64,000 nucleotides of DNA from Platanthera guangdongensis (lineage: Eukaryota; Streptophyta; Magnoliopsida; Asparagales; Orchidaceae): assembly GCA_039583875.1 (NCBI GenBank), contig CM077150.1:176151499-176215498 (forward strand), in the 5' to 3' direction. The position numbers and the translations under genes are program-made. A model generated the notes under the pieces. That model did no database searches and was not told the DNA's origin. It saw nothing but the letters and a program-made list of their open reading frames with translations. Position 1 is the stretch's first letter. Every line of letters begins with the position of its first letter. Of this stretch, positions 10,490 to 21,550 are shown one piece after another.

Positions 10490-10625
10490 TTTGATCAGGT
10501 GCCTTACACCAATGAGCTTTTGATCAGGTGCTCAAAAACCAAATGTCAAGTCTTTTGGTAAGGTGACTTGTAACCAAGAATCACTTTTGAAGGGAGATGA
10601 CAACCCTTTATACAGAGAGGGGTGA
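10490..10625 (-). repeat. Hairpin array with constant loop and variable stems (solo LTR leader)
   Basis: On the plus strand the near-constant loop TTTTGATCAGGT or TTTTGGTAAGGT is enclosed by different stems: GAGC/GCTC and AAGTC/GACTT; a third hairpin AGGG/CCCT follows with another loop. The array lies about 270-400 nt from the LTR 3' end, next to the conserved AGTGG..CCACT block at about 10428-10456. Confidence 0.6.
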
Positions 10626-11298
10626 GAGGTGATGGTGTCTTCTCTGTCAACAATCAGAGAGAAGACAAGTGGATATGATATTATCAAGTAGCTCCCCCTG
10701 AGATGTACAATAGTTTAGGGAAATCTGGAGCTTTGCTGCAGGGTGATAGGCCTTCAGTCTTTAAGCCTTTATCAGAGAAATCTGCAGGAACTTCTTGACA
10801 GATGGAGTAGTTGTCCTTTGAAGTTTCCTGGAGTGATGAAGAAAGAAGACTCTCTTGATTTAGGTTGATTGTTCTTCTTCTTCAATAGCTGATCTGCCTC
10901 TGGCCTAGGGCTTCTTTTCTATATCAGAAAGCTGTGAAAGAATGATCGAGCAGAGAGACTCTTGAAGACAGATTGACTGTAATTCTCTATGTGTCTATGT
11001 GTCTCTGTGTATACTGTGTTCTTCTCTATATTCAGGAAAAGAGAAAAATCTCTTTTTATATTTTATTAAGGAATCTGTCTTTCAAAATTTGAATTCCTCT
11101 ACTGCAATTAATGCTGACGGCCTAGAGAATAAACTGCATTGATTTATTTCCCCAACTGTCACTTGGAAAAATGGAAAGAAATAATTCTGATGAAAACCTT
11201 GATCAATGCACCGTCCAACGGTAATATTCAAAGAATATTTTATCATTAATCATTCAAAAATTATTGCCATAAAATGAGGACAGAGGAAAGAAATACTA

Positions 11299-12046
11299 AG
11301 TCTGGAATCGTCGAACAGATGACAGAAATCGTCAAGCTGAGTCCACAGTTCGTCGAGCTGAGTTGTTGTGTTCGTCGATCAGATAACTTCTGTTCGTCGA
11401 GCTAAGTTCCAAGATCGTCGATCTGATAACAGAACTGCATGCTTCAGAAACTTTGCCTTTTCTGTATCTGAAGTTCGTCGAGCTGATAACTGGCTTCGTC
11501 GACTGAAGATAATTTTGGACTTAGAAAAATTGAGAAGCTTCTGGTTGAAGTAAAGGATCCAGAAATCGTCAACCAGAGAACTAAGTTCGTCGACCTGAGT
11601 CTAGAGAACAACTAAACTTGGAATACTGAAGGTTGAGTCCAAAGATCGTCGACTTGAGAATGAAGTTTGTCGAGCTGTCTTGAGTGTGTCGACACAAGTC
11701 CTATGTGTCGATATAGTTGGCTTCAGATGTCGATCTTGAGTGTGTCGACACAAGTCCTGTGTGTTAACACAACTGACTTCTGGTATTGATCTTGAGTGTG
11801 TCGACACAAGTCCTGTATGTCGACACAGCTGACTTCTGGTGTCGACACAATTGGTGTCGACAGTTATTCCGTATGTCGACACAATTCCTCTGTGTGTCGA
11901 CACAGCCTTTCTGACGTGTTGAAGTGTAGTGTCTAAAGTTCGTCGACCTGAGCACCAAGTTCGTCGAGCATAGCTCAGAGAATTTTCTCTGAGATCGTCA
12001 AGCTGAGCATGACAATCGTCGACCTGAGTTCGACGAACATCGAACT
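11299..12046 (-). repeat. TCGTCGA and GTGTCGACAC array in solo LTR
   Basis: More than a dozen copies of (T/A)TCGTCGA(G/C)CTGA-like units flank a central block (about 11680-11905) of GTGTCGACAC units separated by AAGTCCTGT-like spacers. The sequence is AT-rich outside the motifs, so the motifs stand out. It lies in the 5' half of the LTR, where promoter and enhancer elements are expected. Confidence 0.8.
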
Positions 12047-12242
12047 CATTTTACTTGGTCTCTAGAAAATCTCTAAGTCTTTGAGTCTCTGGGAGTCTGA
12101 TGATGGCTGGTCCATGTGATGTTGCTACAGAGGACTTGGCCTAGACTCTAGGACACAACCATGAACCTGGCTATACATTGTGGTCCATATGATCCTAACT
12201 TAGTGAACCTAGCCCAAATTTTACTAGGGATCCAACAGTAAC

Positions 12243-13593
12243 CTTTATTGATTCTATATGTAGCCCACTTCTTTCTTTTTCAGTTATTGCCATCAGCCCT
12301 TGGCATCCACAGTCTTCTTGATCCTCCTAATTATCACTATCAGAGTGTGACAGAGGGGCCCTTATTCCTATCCTGGCAGCAGGATATTCCTCTTCTTCTT
12401 CTGGATCAGCACCAATAGAGATCAGCCCAATATAGGCTTCTTCTTCATCATCTTCTGATTCTGTGGAGGAAGAATCTGTCCAGCTTTTCTCCTTCTTAGC
12501 CACAAAGGACTTCTCCTTATTCCTGTCCTTATGGTGATGGTGATGCTTCTTCTTCTTCTTCTCATCCTCTTCCTTGTTCCTGACTGGGTAGTCAACAATG
12601 ATATGTCCAGCCTTGCTGCAAAAATAACAGATAACTTTAGTAGAAATATGTTTACTAGATTTGATGTCGTACATGTCCTTCTTGGAGGACCTCCCGTGAT
12701 GAGATGATGAGGAGGGTTTGTTCTCCTAGTGCTTATTCTTCATGAACTTTTGAAGTTTCCTGGAGAAGGCTACAAACTCTTCATCAGACATGTGGTTATC
12801 TGAGGAACAAGTATCAGACATTTCTGAGCTGGTCTCAGCTTCTCTCCTTGGTGGAGAAGGAGTCTTTCTTTTGCTTCTTCTTGGCGCTTCTGCCTTGAGG
12901 GAAACTAACTTATCCTTGGTATTGGATTGACTTTCCTTCTCCTCTTCTTGTCTAGCAGCCAGCTGCATTTCATAGGACTGCAGTTTTCCAAAGAGTGTCG
13001 GTGGAGGAGTGTCTGCCAGCTTAGCCTTTTCCCTAATGACACATATATTGGTGTCCCAATCTCTAATGAGTGATCTAAGGAATGTGTCATTCAGATTAAT
13101 CATAGGTTCTTAGTTCATTAACTTTCCTAAAGAACCTTTCAAAACAGTCAGATAATTTTTCAGATTTGCTTTGCCTAAAAGCCTCATACTCCTGATTGAG
13201 CATGGACTTCCAATCATCTATAACTTCCTGAGAGCCTTCCATATAGACCACAAGGGTGTCCTATATTTCCTTGGAGGTCTTGCAGTGTACAAGATTTTGG
13301 AAGGTTGAGTCATTAATGGCACTGCCTATAATATTTTGTGCCCTTTTGTCCATGGTGGACAGAATCACCTCATCTCTGTCCATCTTTGTATATGCCTTAG
13401 GCACTCTCATAGTTGGATCTATGGTGGAAGCCTTTACGGGGATAAAGGGACCTTCCACTACTGTTACATAGATCCTAGGGTCAGATGCTTCCATTAATAG
13501 TCCGACCCTTTGCATCCAGAGACCAAATCCTTCCTTCCTGCAAATTGGTAGCTTCATGGCCCCTAGCTCCTTATATTTCATTCCTGATCCCAT
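12243..13593 (-). pseudogene. gag: Copia-C gag, N-terminal two thirds (decayed)
   Basis: Starts with ATG at 13593. The copia gag fold (UBN2-like) follows: FGLWMQRVGLLMEA, FIPVKAS, then VILSTMDKRAQNIIGSAI and HCKTSKEI. A TAG replaces the usual Trp after KEI (G-to-A change), followed by DTLVVYMEG and YEAFRQSKSEKLSDCFERF, after which the frame breaks near 13105. The next part (13103-12726) carries the Arg/Ser/Pro linker. A knuckle CYFCSKAGHIIVDY (last Cys changed to Tyr) lies near 12610-12640, followed by Lys/His-rich and acidic tracts. It is homologous to the Copia-E gag at 58867-60583. Several stops and shifts make it a pseudogene. Confidence 0.75.
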
Positions 13594-13657
13594 AATTATA
13601 TCTTCTAGCCTACCTTGGAGGTATACTCAGATTGTTAGATCCTTTTTGTGCAACCTC

Positions 13658-13669
13658 GCTCTGATACCA
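13658..13669 (-). other. Copia-C primer binding site (initiator tRNA-Met)
   Basis: The minus strand reads TGGTATCAGAGC, a full match to the usual plant PBS, two bases from the LTR end at 13672. Confidence 0.9.
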
Positions 13670-13906
13670 CTTGACAGGTATTTAACTTAAGGTTAGCAAG
13701 TCACCTAAAGAGGGGGGGGGGTGAATAGGTCTTTGAAATTTTTAAGTCTTTTCACTAATTTCTTACTAGGTGATCTATAGCTTGTCCTCAAGGTGAACAA
13801 AAATCTACAAGACGACTGCAACAAAAGGTCAGTAGCAGAGCAACAAAAACAAAATAGTAAATCTAGTTGAGCAGGAAAAGCTAATCACAAGAGCTGTACA
13901 GAACAG

Positions 13907-15061
13907 TGTCAAACACCAAATGTTCATACATTCATCTTTCTTTTTTATTCATTTTATTCATCAGTTAAATGAGACTGATCAGCTCAACAGGAAAGAGTAC
14001 TGTGCTGGGGAAAAAGGTCCATAATGCACACAAACCCAGCCAAAAGGCACCATGCTAAGGGAGAAACCCCAACGCGTACATACCAATAGCTAAGGTAATG
14101 TGTCGGGGATGAAGTCCCACAATGCGCACAGACTCAGCCATAAGGCAATGTGCCGAGGGAGAAACCCCAACGCGCACAGGCCATCAGAGGTTTCTTTAAT
14201 TACATAACTATACACGCAGAGTTTCTTTTATTCAACATGGACTAATGGTCAACAAACAATTTGGACTGCATAAGGACATTGCAAGGGTTAAGCAAAGTGA
14301 GGTACGATCAAAACAACGGGACACACGAGGTGTCGCAACGATCATAATGACTCGATAGTTAAAGTGGCACGAAAACCAAATTTGTTTACCAAATCTACAG
14401 AATAAAATTTGGAAGAAATTGTTCAAGGTGAAGCACACTTCATAATCCAAGATAATTAACTAGCAATTCGAGGATAAGGTTAACTTAAACATGTCAAATC
14501 TACAACATATGGCTAAAATTTGGAAGAAAAGAGCAGGAGTGAGGGCAAGAACACCACTTGCCTCGGTTTCTACTCCAATTGGTCTTCCAATATACTCCGC
14601 GTCGTGGATCTAGCCAAAAGAGGGCGCAGGGAAGCAAAATCTACAAGGATTTGGACAAAAGAGAAGTTAGTGCCAAAAACCGTAATGAAAAACTTCGACG
14701 AAATGAGAAATACTTACCACGATCGTGAAGATCTCGACGAGAGCTTTCCGGATCTATGCTCAGTTTGCGATTCCGAGTACTGTAGCTCCAACGGCGGCGA
14801 TCCGAAGCTTCACGAACTTAGAACCCTCGTCGTCACTCTCGCTCTCTGGTTCGGTCAAGAGAAGAAGATGAAGTATTTCTATTTATCCTTAAGTATATAA
14901 ATATATACATATATATGTATATATTTTCTTTTATCTAAATAGGAAGGAGGCGGGCTATTTAAGTGCGGGTGCACGAAAAATGAAAATAGAGGCTAAAGAT
15001 TGCTCCGAACCGAAAAGTGATCAACACGAAAGTTGTAGATCTCGTCGAGTAAAACAAAACA
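13907..15061 (-). mobile_element. Probable solo LTR of another Ty3 family
   Basis: Interrupts the Copia-C LTR between AACAG and AACAC (an imperfect 5-bp duplication). On the minus strand it would run TGTTTTG..TTTGACA. It has a TATA-rich block (14893-14935), a following GA/CT-rich stretch and three degenerate repeats of about 64 nt (14030-14190: GGGAGAAACCCCAACGCG and variants). A CTCGACGAGATCTAC block lies near its start. Family and exact ends are uncertain. Confidence 0.45.
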
Positions 15062-15129
15062 AACACCAAAACCAAGCACACAGTTTTTTATAGTGGTTCA
15101 CCAATTGGGTACATCCACTTTCCCTCCCA

Positions 15130-15720
15130 CCAATCCAACTATTTTGTTAGACTAGGCGCAAACGCCACCAATATGCTCCTTAGAGCTTACACCTCAGGCC
15201 CTCAACCTTGAACACAGGTTCTCTTCAGAACCTAATCTCAGAACCATAAGGGTTCCCACCTCAAAGCCCTACAAAGCTCCTACAACTTAGTGGTCCACTG
15301 ACTACATACCTCAGCCTTATCTCTAAGGCCTACAGCTCAAGCTTTTCAACCCTACAACTTCAAGCACAAAGCCCTACTCTCAGAGTACTGCAACACTCCT
15401 ACAACTTAGTATCTATTCAGGTACCTACCTTAGTGCCCTTCCAGGCACCTACAGCTCAGCCACATCCAAGGCTTACAACTCAGTGACACACTTGTCACCT
15501 ACAGCTCAATGACTCACCAGTCAGCTACCTCATCCTTATTTCTAAGGCCTACTACTCATGTTGGGAGGACAACCCTACTCTCATATCCACACTTGGATCC
15601 TATCTCAGTACCCCAACAGGGCACCTACCTCAGTGACTAATTAGTCACCTACAACTCAGGCCAAAAGGCCCTACAACTCAGATTCAGGTAAACTGAATCC
15701 TATAATAGTTTATACAAGAT
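15130..15720 (-). repeat. Variable-stem hairpin array with constant spacer (Copia-C LTR)
   Basis: On the plus strand spacers of the type CCTACAACTCAG or CCTACCTCAG separate short inverted repeats that differ from unit to unit: GTGAC/GTCAC, TGACT/AGTCA, CCTT/AAGG, ATCC/GGAT, GTGACT/AGTCAC, GGCC/GGCC, GATTC/GAATC. Loops are 4-9 nt. The 5' part of the array is more decayed. Confidence 0.75.
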
Positions 15721-16484
15721 GAAATAAATTTAAAACAACTAACTCAGAGATAAAAATCTGAGTCTACCTTATTGGACTGAGCAGATATCAATCCATCCCA
15801 CTTGCTATAGAAGGAATGAGTCTTCTTCTACAACTAACTCTTTTGCTGTATTGGTGAACAACTATCTGCTTTTGAAGGCTAACAGACCTTCCTTTGTTGC
15901 ACTAATAAACACCTATCTACTGTTGAAGGCTAACAACCCTTCACATAGCTAACTTCTTGCTGAATAGATGAATCAACTGGCTTGTTCTGGAGAGAACAAT
16001 CTTGCTGAACTTGAAGAGCTTCGGCTAAACTTTTCACTGCCTTATGGCTAACTCTACTGGACTTGGCTTTCAAGATTATCGGAGATGATGAAGTCCAACT
16101 GCCTCCATTTTCTATATTTTCTTCCCGTGTTTTGTGTTTTTTTCTCTGTAACCCAATTCCCTTTTCTTTCTTCCTTTTATATGTGTTATTTTGAATCAAC
16201 AACACAATTTAGTGTGGTCCCATCCAAAGACTGTGAGCGCCACCTCCCTTAGAAAAGGACAGAATAGCTTTCGGTGCTACTGCAGCATTCCCGCAACGGC
16301 TTCATGTATTTTGACTTTGTTGACTTCTTGGTGACATCAGCAATGGTCATCTTGTGCTGCTGTAGCTTTCCTGCAATTGCAAGAACAACTTTAACTTGTT
16401 TAACTTTTGATGACGTCTGCAATGGTCATCACCATCTGGACTTAGAAAAATTCCAGAACTTCACTAAGCATTGAGTGATGTTAA

Positions 16485-17270
16485 GTCACTCAACGCCATC
16501 TGTCTTGGGCTCTTAACGCTTCTGGACTTGGCGAATTTTCACCGGTATTGTCTCAGCGGTTCTTTATCAACTGTCTCAATGGTTTTTTCTTTAACAACTG
16601 AGACTATCTTCTATCTCAGTGCTTCCTTCTCAGCGGTCTCAATACTTTCTTCTTCTCAGTCGAGATTGACTCCTGTCTCAACGGTTTCTTCTCAGCGGTC
16701 TCAGCGGTTTCTACTTCACAGTTTAGACTATCTTATGTCTCAGTGGTTTTCCTCTCAACTGACTCAGCGCTTGCTTCTTCTTTAGAAGCGTTGAGTGAAC
16801 CCGCTTCACTCTACGCTTCTGAACTTAGAGAAATTTCAGCTAGCTTTGTCTTAGCAGTTATGTTATGATATACTTTTCAGCTGTCTTAGATGTCTCAACG
16901 CTTTTGCTTTAGTCAATTCTTCTTGATTTAGTTCGACGAATGTTGAACTGCGTTTGACGATCGGGGTGCTGAGCTCGACAAATTCTGGATCCCATGCTTC
17001 TAGATTTAGCCCAACGAATGGTGAGCTCAGCTCGATGAATGTTGAACTGCATTCGACGATTGGTGGGCTGAGCTCGACGAGTTCTGATTCCCAAGCTTCT
17101 GAATTTAGCTCGACGGATGGTGAGATCAGCTTGACAAGAGGTGAGCTGAGCTCGACGATTTCTGAATCCAGAGTTTTGAAATCCGTTTGACTAATGGTGA
17201 GCTCAGCTCGATGAAAGCTGAGCTGAGCTCGACGAAATGTGAGCTAAGCTCTACGATTTCTGAGTCTTCC
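16485..17270 (-). repeat. Two motif arrays in Copia-C LTR: CTCAGCGG and AGCTCGACGA
   Basis: 16485-16800 repeats (C)TCAGCGGTCTCAA and related short phrases. 16915-17270 repeats (G)AGCTCGACGA(A/T) with spacing of 20-40 nt, often as GAGCTCAGCTCGACGA, which is partly self-complementary. Both lie in the 5' (U3-like) part of the LTR. Confidence 0.7.
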
Positions 17271-17414
17271 AGCATACTCTTTAATTTCACCTGTCCAATC
17301 ATGGACAACCTGCATGTATGAACTCAAACACACATCAAATACATTATGCCCCTTAGCATGATTGGTGATGCCTCTTCAAATCCTAAGGAACATTGCAGGG
17401 CACAATTCCCAATA

Positions 17415-19148
17415 GTAAATATACTAAATACTTAAGATATAATTCTCAAACAAGCTCATAGATTTTTCCAGAGATGTGAAATATCCTATTAGGGCTTGAA
17501 ACAAAACTTTGGAATTTCCTAAGGTCAGTAGCCCTACTTCTCATTTTTATTTCTAAATGAGACTATTTTCCAATAATTTAAAATAATAGGATTTTTGGTC
17601 CCAAAAATCCCAATCTTTCTGTGGGAGGTGTATTTCATCCCTATGAGCCTTTGCCCACATTCTCATGGACAAGCATTGGGCCAAATGGGCTAATTTCCCA
17701 TTTTTTCATTGTTACTATTGACACATCATTTGCAAATCTACCTCCACCATGCATGTTGGATTTCCCCAACATGTAGAGGTCCAAATGGTCTTAAACTTTT
17801 ATCATGGCCATATGATGACACTAGAGCCACGCCACTCAAATTTGGTGGGTTTTGGAGTTGTAAAACAACCTAGGTTACAATTATTAATAAATTAAATTTT
17901 GACTAAAACTATAGTAAAATGTACTTCAAAAATTCTCTTTTTTGGACATAGTAATAATACACATAATAATAATACTATGCTACAGTTTATAAGATATAAA
18001 TCAATGGCATCCTTGCATTTTCCTCCTCTAGCCGACGATCCAGATTAACCCACCTATACCAACTTCAAACTTTATTTCCCGGCCAATGAGCCACTGGCAC
18101 CACTGGAGATCATCACCACCTCCTCCGTTGAGGTGGCCGCTGGCGTTTTTCGGCGACATGGCCGCCAGAGGTGGCTCCTCTGGCGAACCAAAGAAAGAAT
18201 AAAAGCTTGTATTTCTCCCTCTTTCTCGCATGGCATTGGGCTCAATTGATCCCAATACCTCTCCTAGTGGATCTAGAAGATTAGCACTGAGGGAGGGGAG
18301 GAGAAATAGACCTGGATGTGAGCTTGGCGCCGGGTACGGTAGTGGTGAGCCATAGCCGACACTTGCTCCGGTGAGTTGGCTCGATTTCTAGTTTCTCCAG
18401 CAAAAGATTAGCTCCAGCAGTTGTTTTCCACTCCTCTGGGTTCAATGAAGGTGATGGTGGGCTTGGCAAGAATGAAGGTGACGGTGGGCTTCTCATTTCT
18501 TCCTTTTATAAGAAGTGTTAGGGTTTATGTGGCTTGACACGTATCACCCTAATAGTTAATCGCTAATCATCGCTTTAAATTGGTCTTGGCCTCGAGTCGC
18601 TCTAATATTGGACAGCCATTTATTGCTTTAACTAAGTATTGATGGAGGAAATGGGATCCAATGAGCCTTCAACACTTATCCCGAACTAGTAAACACAATT
18701 GTTAGACCAAAAAATACTCTAAGTCCAAAAGTGTTGAGTGGTGTTGAGACCACTCAATGCCTTGTTGAGTCTCGAGTTTTCTATGTCAAAAGCATTGAGG
18801 GGCTTTGAGACCACTCAATGCCGTGTTGAGTCCACTCAACGCCTCAGTATCCAAAATGTTTCTAAGTAAAAAAATGTTGAATGACGTTAAGACCACTCAA
18901 CACTGCGTTGAGTCCACTTAATGCCTCAACATCCAAAATGTTTCGAAGTCAAAAGCATTGCGTGGCGTTGAGACCACTCAATGCTGCATTGAGTCCACTG
19001 AATGTCGTATTGAGTACACTCAACACCTCAGAATCCAGAATGTTTCTAAGTCAAAAGAGTTGAGTGGCGTTGAGACCACTAAACGCCACATTGAGTCCAC
19101 TCAATACCTCATTGAGTCCACTTAACACCTCAACTTCATGAAAGTCTT
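17415..19148. other. Unassigned interval between Copia-C and Copia-E
   Basis: No convincing protein or RNA gene. 17415-18000 is AT-rich. 18000-18520 is GC-richer, and on the minus strand a TATA-like TTATAAAAGG sits near 18505 upstream of it, so this may be part of an old LTR. The right end (18715-19140) is an array described separately. Copia-E ends at 19149 without its partner duplication in view. Confidence 0.5.
18715..19140. repeat. Tandem array of GTTGAGTGG..CCACTCAA units
   Basis: About four imperfect units of roughly 120 nt. Each has a GTTGAGTGGCGTTGAGACCACTCAACGCC-type block (GTTGAGTGG pairs with CCACTCAA(C/T)), then CATTGAGTCCACTCAA-like blocks, then ATCCAAAATGTTT(C)TAAGTCAAAAG. The same pairing theme occurs in the Copia-E LTR (21551-22645), so this may be the U3 of a related element truncated by the Copia-E insertion. 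Confidence 0.7.
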
Positions 19149-19399
19149 TGTTTTCAAGGATAACTAAATCACCTAGAGGGGGGGGGGGTGAATAGTTTTA
19201 TTAGTCTCTTCTGACCATCTTTACTTCTCTTTCTTTGAGTGCTATGTGACTGAGTAGTTTTCTGCTTTCAAGGCACACAAAATGTACAACAAAGAATCAA
19301 CACAAGAAGCACACATAGAATTTATAGTGGTTCCCCAAATTATAGGTACATCCACTTTCCATCCCACCTTTCTAACTTATAGTTGGACAAGGCACTTCT

Positions 19400-19880
19400 T
19401 AGATCTCAGCTCCTAAGAGCTTACAACACAATCCCGCAGGACCACTCAGTATCCTCCAAGACCCACAGCTCGGGCACAAGGCCCTACAACTTAGTGATCC
19501 AAAGATCACCTACCTTAAGCCTAATGGCCCTACAACTCAGGCTTGGAGGATAGCCCTACCTCAAATCTATAATGGATCCTACCTTAGAGAGAATGACTCT
19601 CCTACAGCTTAGGCACAAAGGCCATACCTCAGATCTAATGGATCCTACAACTCAGGCGCAAGTGCCCTACACTCAGAGAGAATGACTCTCCTACCTTATA
19701 CCCAAGGGTCCTACCTCAGATCTAAATTGGATCCTACACTCAGTGATCAAATGATCACCTACCTCAGATTCTCAACATAATCCTACCTAAGGCTAAACAA
19801 CCTTACAACTCATATCCAAACTTGGATCCTACCTCAGAGAAAATTTACACCTACCACTCAGATCCAAAAAGGATCCTGCA
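19400..19880 (-). repeat. Variable-stem hairpin array with constant spacer (Copia-E LTR)
   Basis: About 18 units on the plus strand. Spacers are CCTAC(A/C)(A/C)CTCAG or close variants. Stems change between units: GTGATC/GATCAC, GAGAG/CTCTC (twice), ACCC/GGGT, GTGATCA/TGATCAC, ATCCAA/TTGGAT, GATCC/GGATC, GGC/GCC. Loops are mostly 2-6 nt. A few units have lost pairing. Confidence 0.8.
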
Positions 19881-20200
19881 AGGTGGAAATGGGTTGGTGA
19901 GTTGGTCTTGACACAAGAGATATTTCTCTGTGCCAATCTTTCTGGACAGAGATAAACTCAGCCAAACTTTGACTCAAGGAAAATAATCCCAGAGCCTACT
20001 ACTACCTGAACTGAGGTATACTCAGCCCTATCTAATTCTTCTCAGTAGCAAAAGGTGTTTCTGCTAGAACTGAGATGTAACTACAATTAATTGCTGCTAC
20101 CTGAGCTAAGAGAATCTCAGTCCTAACTTCTTCTCAGTAATAAAGATGTAGATCTTCAGGATGGCTTGGCTTATACTGGACTCAACTTGCATAATAGCTC

Positions 20201-20396
20201 TGATGAAGTGGTCCGGAGCTGCCCCGCTCTGGCTCTACACAAAAGGAACACATCAGGTCCCACCACTGAGCTTCAGCCCATGCACCCCACCCATGAACGC
20301 ACCTATTCTCTGTGCGGTGGGATGTTGAGGCGGAGCCTCAAACCCAGCCCCTTGATAAATCCCTTTCCTAACGAGTACTTTCACCAACTGAGCTGC
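20201..20396 (-). mobile_element. tRNA-derived SINE, copy 1
   Basis: The minus strand starts GCAGCTCAGTTGGTG (pol III A-box type) with GGGTTTGAGGCTCC as B-box, then a body ending GGACCACTTCATCA. It is about 196 bp, has no protein-coding capacity, and has the same body as copies 2 and 3. Confidence 0.8.
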
Positions 20397-20410
20397 AACA
20401 CTGAGAATAG

Positions 20411-20600
20411 GTGATAGTCCCTGTTAAAAAAGGGATTTATCTAGGGGATGGGTTCGAGACTCCACCTCAATATCCCGCTGCGCTAAGAATAGGTGCCGTC
20501 ATGTATGGGGTGCTTAGGCTGCAGCCCGATGGTGGGACCAGACGTGTTCCTCTGGTGTAGAACCAAAGCGGGGCAGCTCTGGACCACTGCATCAAAAAAG
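20411..20600 (+). mobile_element. tRNA-derived SINE, copy 2 (5' truncated)
   Basis: Lacks the A-box start but retains GTGATAGTCCCTGTT and the B-box GGGTTCGAGACTCC. It ends GGACCACTGCATCAAAAAAG. It faces copy 1 head to head and runs directly into copy 3. Confidence 0.8.
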
Positions 20601-20800
20601 TACAGCTCAGTTGGTGATAGTACCTGTTAGAAAAGGGATTTATCAAGGGGGTTGTGTTTGAGACTCCTCCTCAACATCCCGTCGCGCTGAGGATAGGTGC
20701 GGTCATGGGTGGGGTTCTTGGGCTGCAGCTCTGTGGTGGAACCGGACATGTTCCTCTGGTGAAGAACCAGATCAAGGTGGCTCTGGACCACTGCATCAAG
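20601..20800 (+). mobile_element. tRNA-derived SINE, copy 3
   Basis: Starts TACAGCTCAGTTGGTG (A-box) with GTGTTTGAGACTCC at the B-box position and ends GGACCACTGCATCAAG. It is tandem with copy 2; the A-rich end of copy 2 abuts its head. Confidence 0.8.
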
Positions 20801-21550
20801 CTCTGCTTCTTCTTTCTTTCCCGGGCTAAGGAGATTTAGCCCTAACTTCTTCTTCACAGCCTCTAGAAAACGTTCTTCAGAACTGTATAGCTGGAACTGT
20901 GAAGTTGCTGCAACCAGGGTTATCCTTTGTTGTGCCCTCTCTCTAAGAGATTTACTCTGAACTGTTGTTGATGATGGAGATGACAACAACTAACTTGATT
21001 TTCTTCATATTGCTGCAGCTTGGATAACAACCAGTTGCTTCTTTTTAGTCAAAGATTTTGTCTGATCCTGTTGTTGAATGATTATATCAAAATAGCTATC
21101 TCTTGATGGCTTTCAGATCAGCTGCAGCTTGCCTCAGGCCTTAGCTACTTCTCTTTCCTCAGAGAATATCTCTGATCTTGTTAGTGTAGATGAGAATGAC
21201 AGTTGCTATCTCTTAGAACTCTTAGATCTGAAATTTTAACTTCTTCTCTAAAGCTCAGTAATAATGGCCGAGGAGGAAGATGAAGTCCAGACCTTTTTCC
21301 CAAAAGTTACTTTCTTCAATCTCATCTCTTCCTTTTATATTTTGCCGATCAACGTCTATTTTGACCTTTGGGCCCCACTGAGATTGACAACTATAGTTTT
21401 ACTTTAACAGCTAAGAGTTGTGATGAAATCTTGCAGCGCCGTTTGTCGCGTAATGTAGCCTTCCCACAATTAATTTCAATTTTGTTGACTTGTTGACTTT
21501 GCTGACGTCACCATCTGTGGACTTAGCCAAAAAAAGGCATCATTAGTTTA

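Larger units (their letters stand above)
10220..12237 (-). mobile_element. Solo LTR, Sirevirus type (TSD GTAAC)
   Basis: 2018 bp. On the minus strand it runs from TGTTGGATCC to GCTCACTTTCA and is flanked by perfect GTAAC duplications (10215-10219 and 12238-12242). Its ends resemble the Sirevirus-A LTR (TGTTGG..CTCACTTTCA), including a GGGCTAGG(T/A)TCACTA motif near the start and a C-tract (a run of G on the plus strand near 10254) near the end. It was left by recombination between two LTRs inside the Copia-C gag. Confidence 0.9.
1..17414 (-). mobile_element. Copia-C: Sirevirus-like Ty1/copia element, 5' part only, interrupted three times
   Basis: This is the host element for the left quarter of the window. 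Reading on the minus strand it has a 5' LTR (17414 down to 13672), a PBS matching initiator tRNA-Met next to it, and a decayed gag that starts near 13593 and runs off the left edge. The gag is cut by Ty3-1 (359-9849) and by a solo LTR (10220-12237); the LTR is cut by a probable solo LTR (13907-15061). A long coiled coil after the zinc knuckle is typical of Sireviruses (Maximus/SIRE), which is why I place it there. Pol and the 3' LTR would lie left of position 1. Confidence 0.75.
13672..17414 (-). repeat. Copia-C 5' LTR
   Basis: On the minus strand it starts TATTGGGAATTG (TG changed to TA; compare TGTTGGGAATA in Copia-E) and ends ACCTGTCA next to the PBS. It measures 3743 bp, about 2.6 kb without the insertion at 13907-15061. 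It contains arrays near its 5' side (16485-17270), a variable-stem hairpin array (15130-15720), the conserved AGTGG..CCACT block (15100-15125) and a run of C (G on plus, near 13714). Confidence 0.75.

Noticed and set aside
12541..12560. His/Lys-rich tract as a metal-binding protein
   Set aside because: It is a low-complexity stretch in the decayed Copia-C gag, downstream of its zinc knuckle.
14885..14935. Microsatellite or matrix-attachment region (ATATATA run)
   Set aside because: Better explained as the TATA region of the probable solo LTR 13907-15061.
18028..18496. Host exon (minus-strand open frames of 71-75 codons)
   Set aside because: Short, Pro/Gly-rich, no splice context or recognised domain; more likely an LTR leader.
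19400..19880. CRISPR-like array (constant spacer, variable unit)
   Set aside because: Plant nuclear context, no cas genes, and the variable units are self-complementary hairpins rather than unique spacers between identical repeats.
20601..20680. tRNA gene
   Set aside because: A- and B-box-like sequences are present but no cloverleaf with proper anticodon and acceptor stems; the roughly 200-bp repeated body identifies a SINE.
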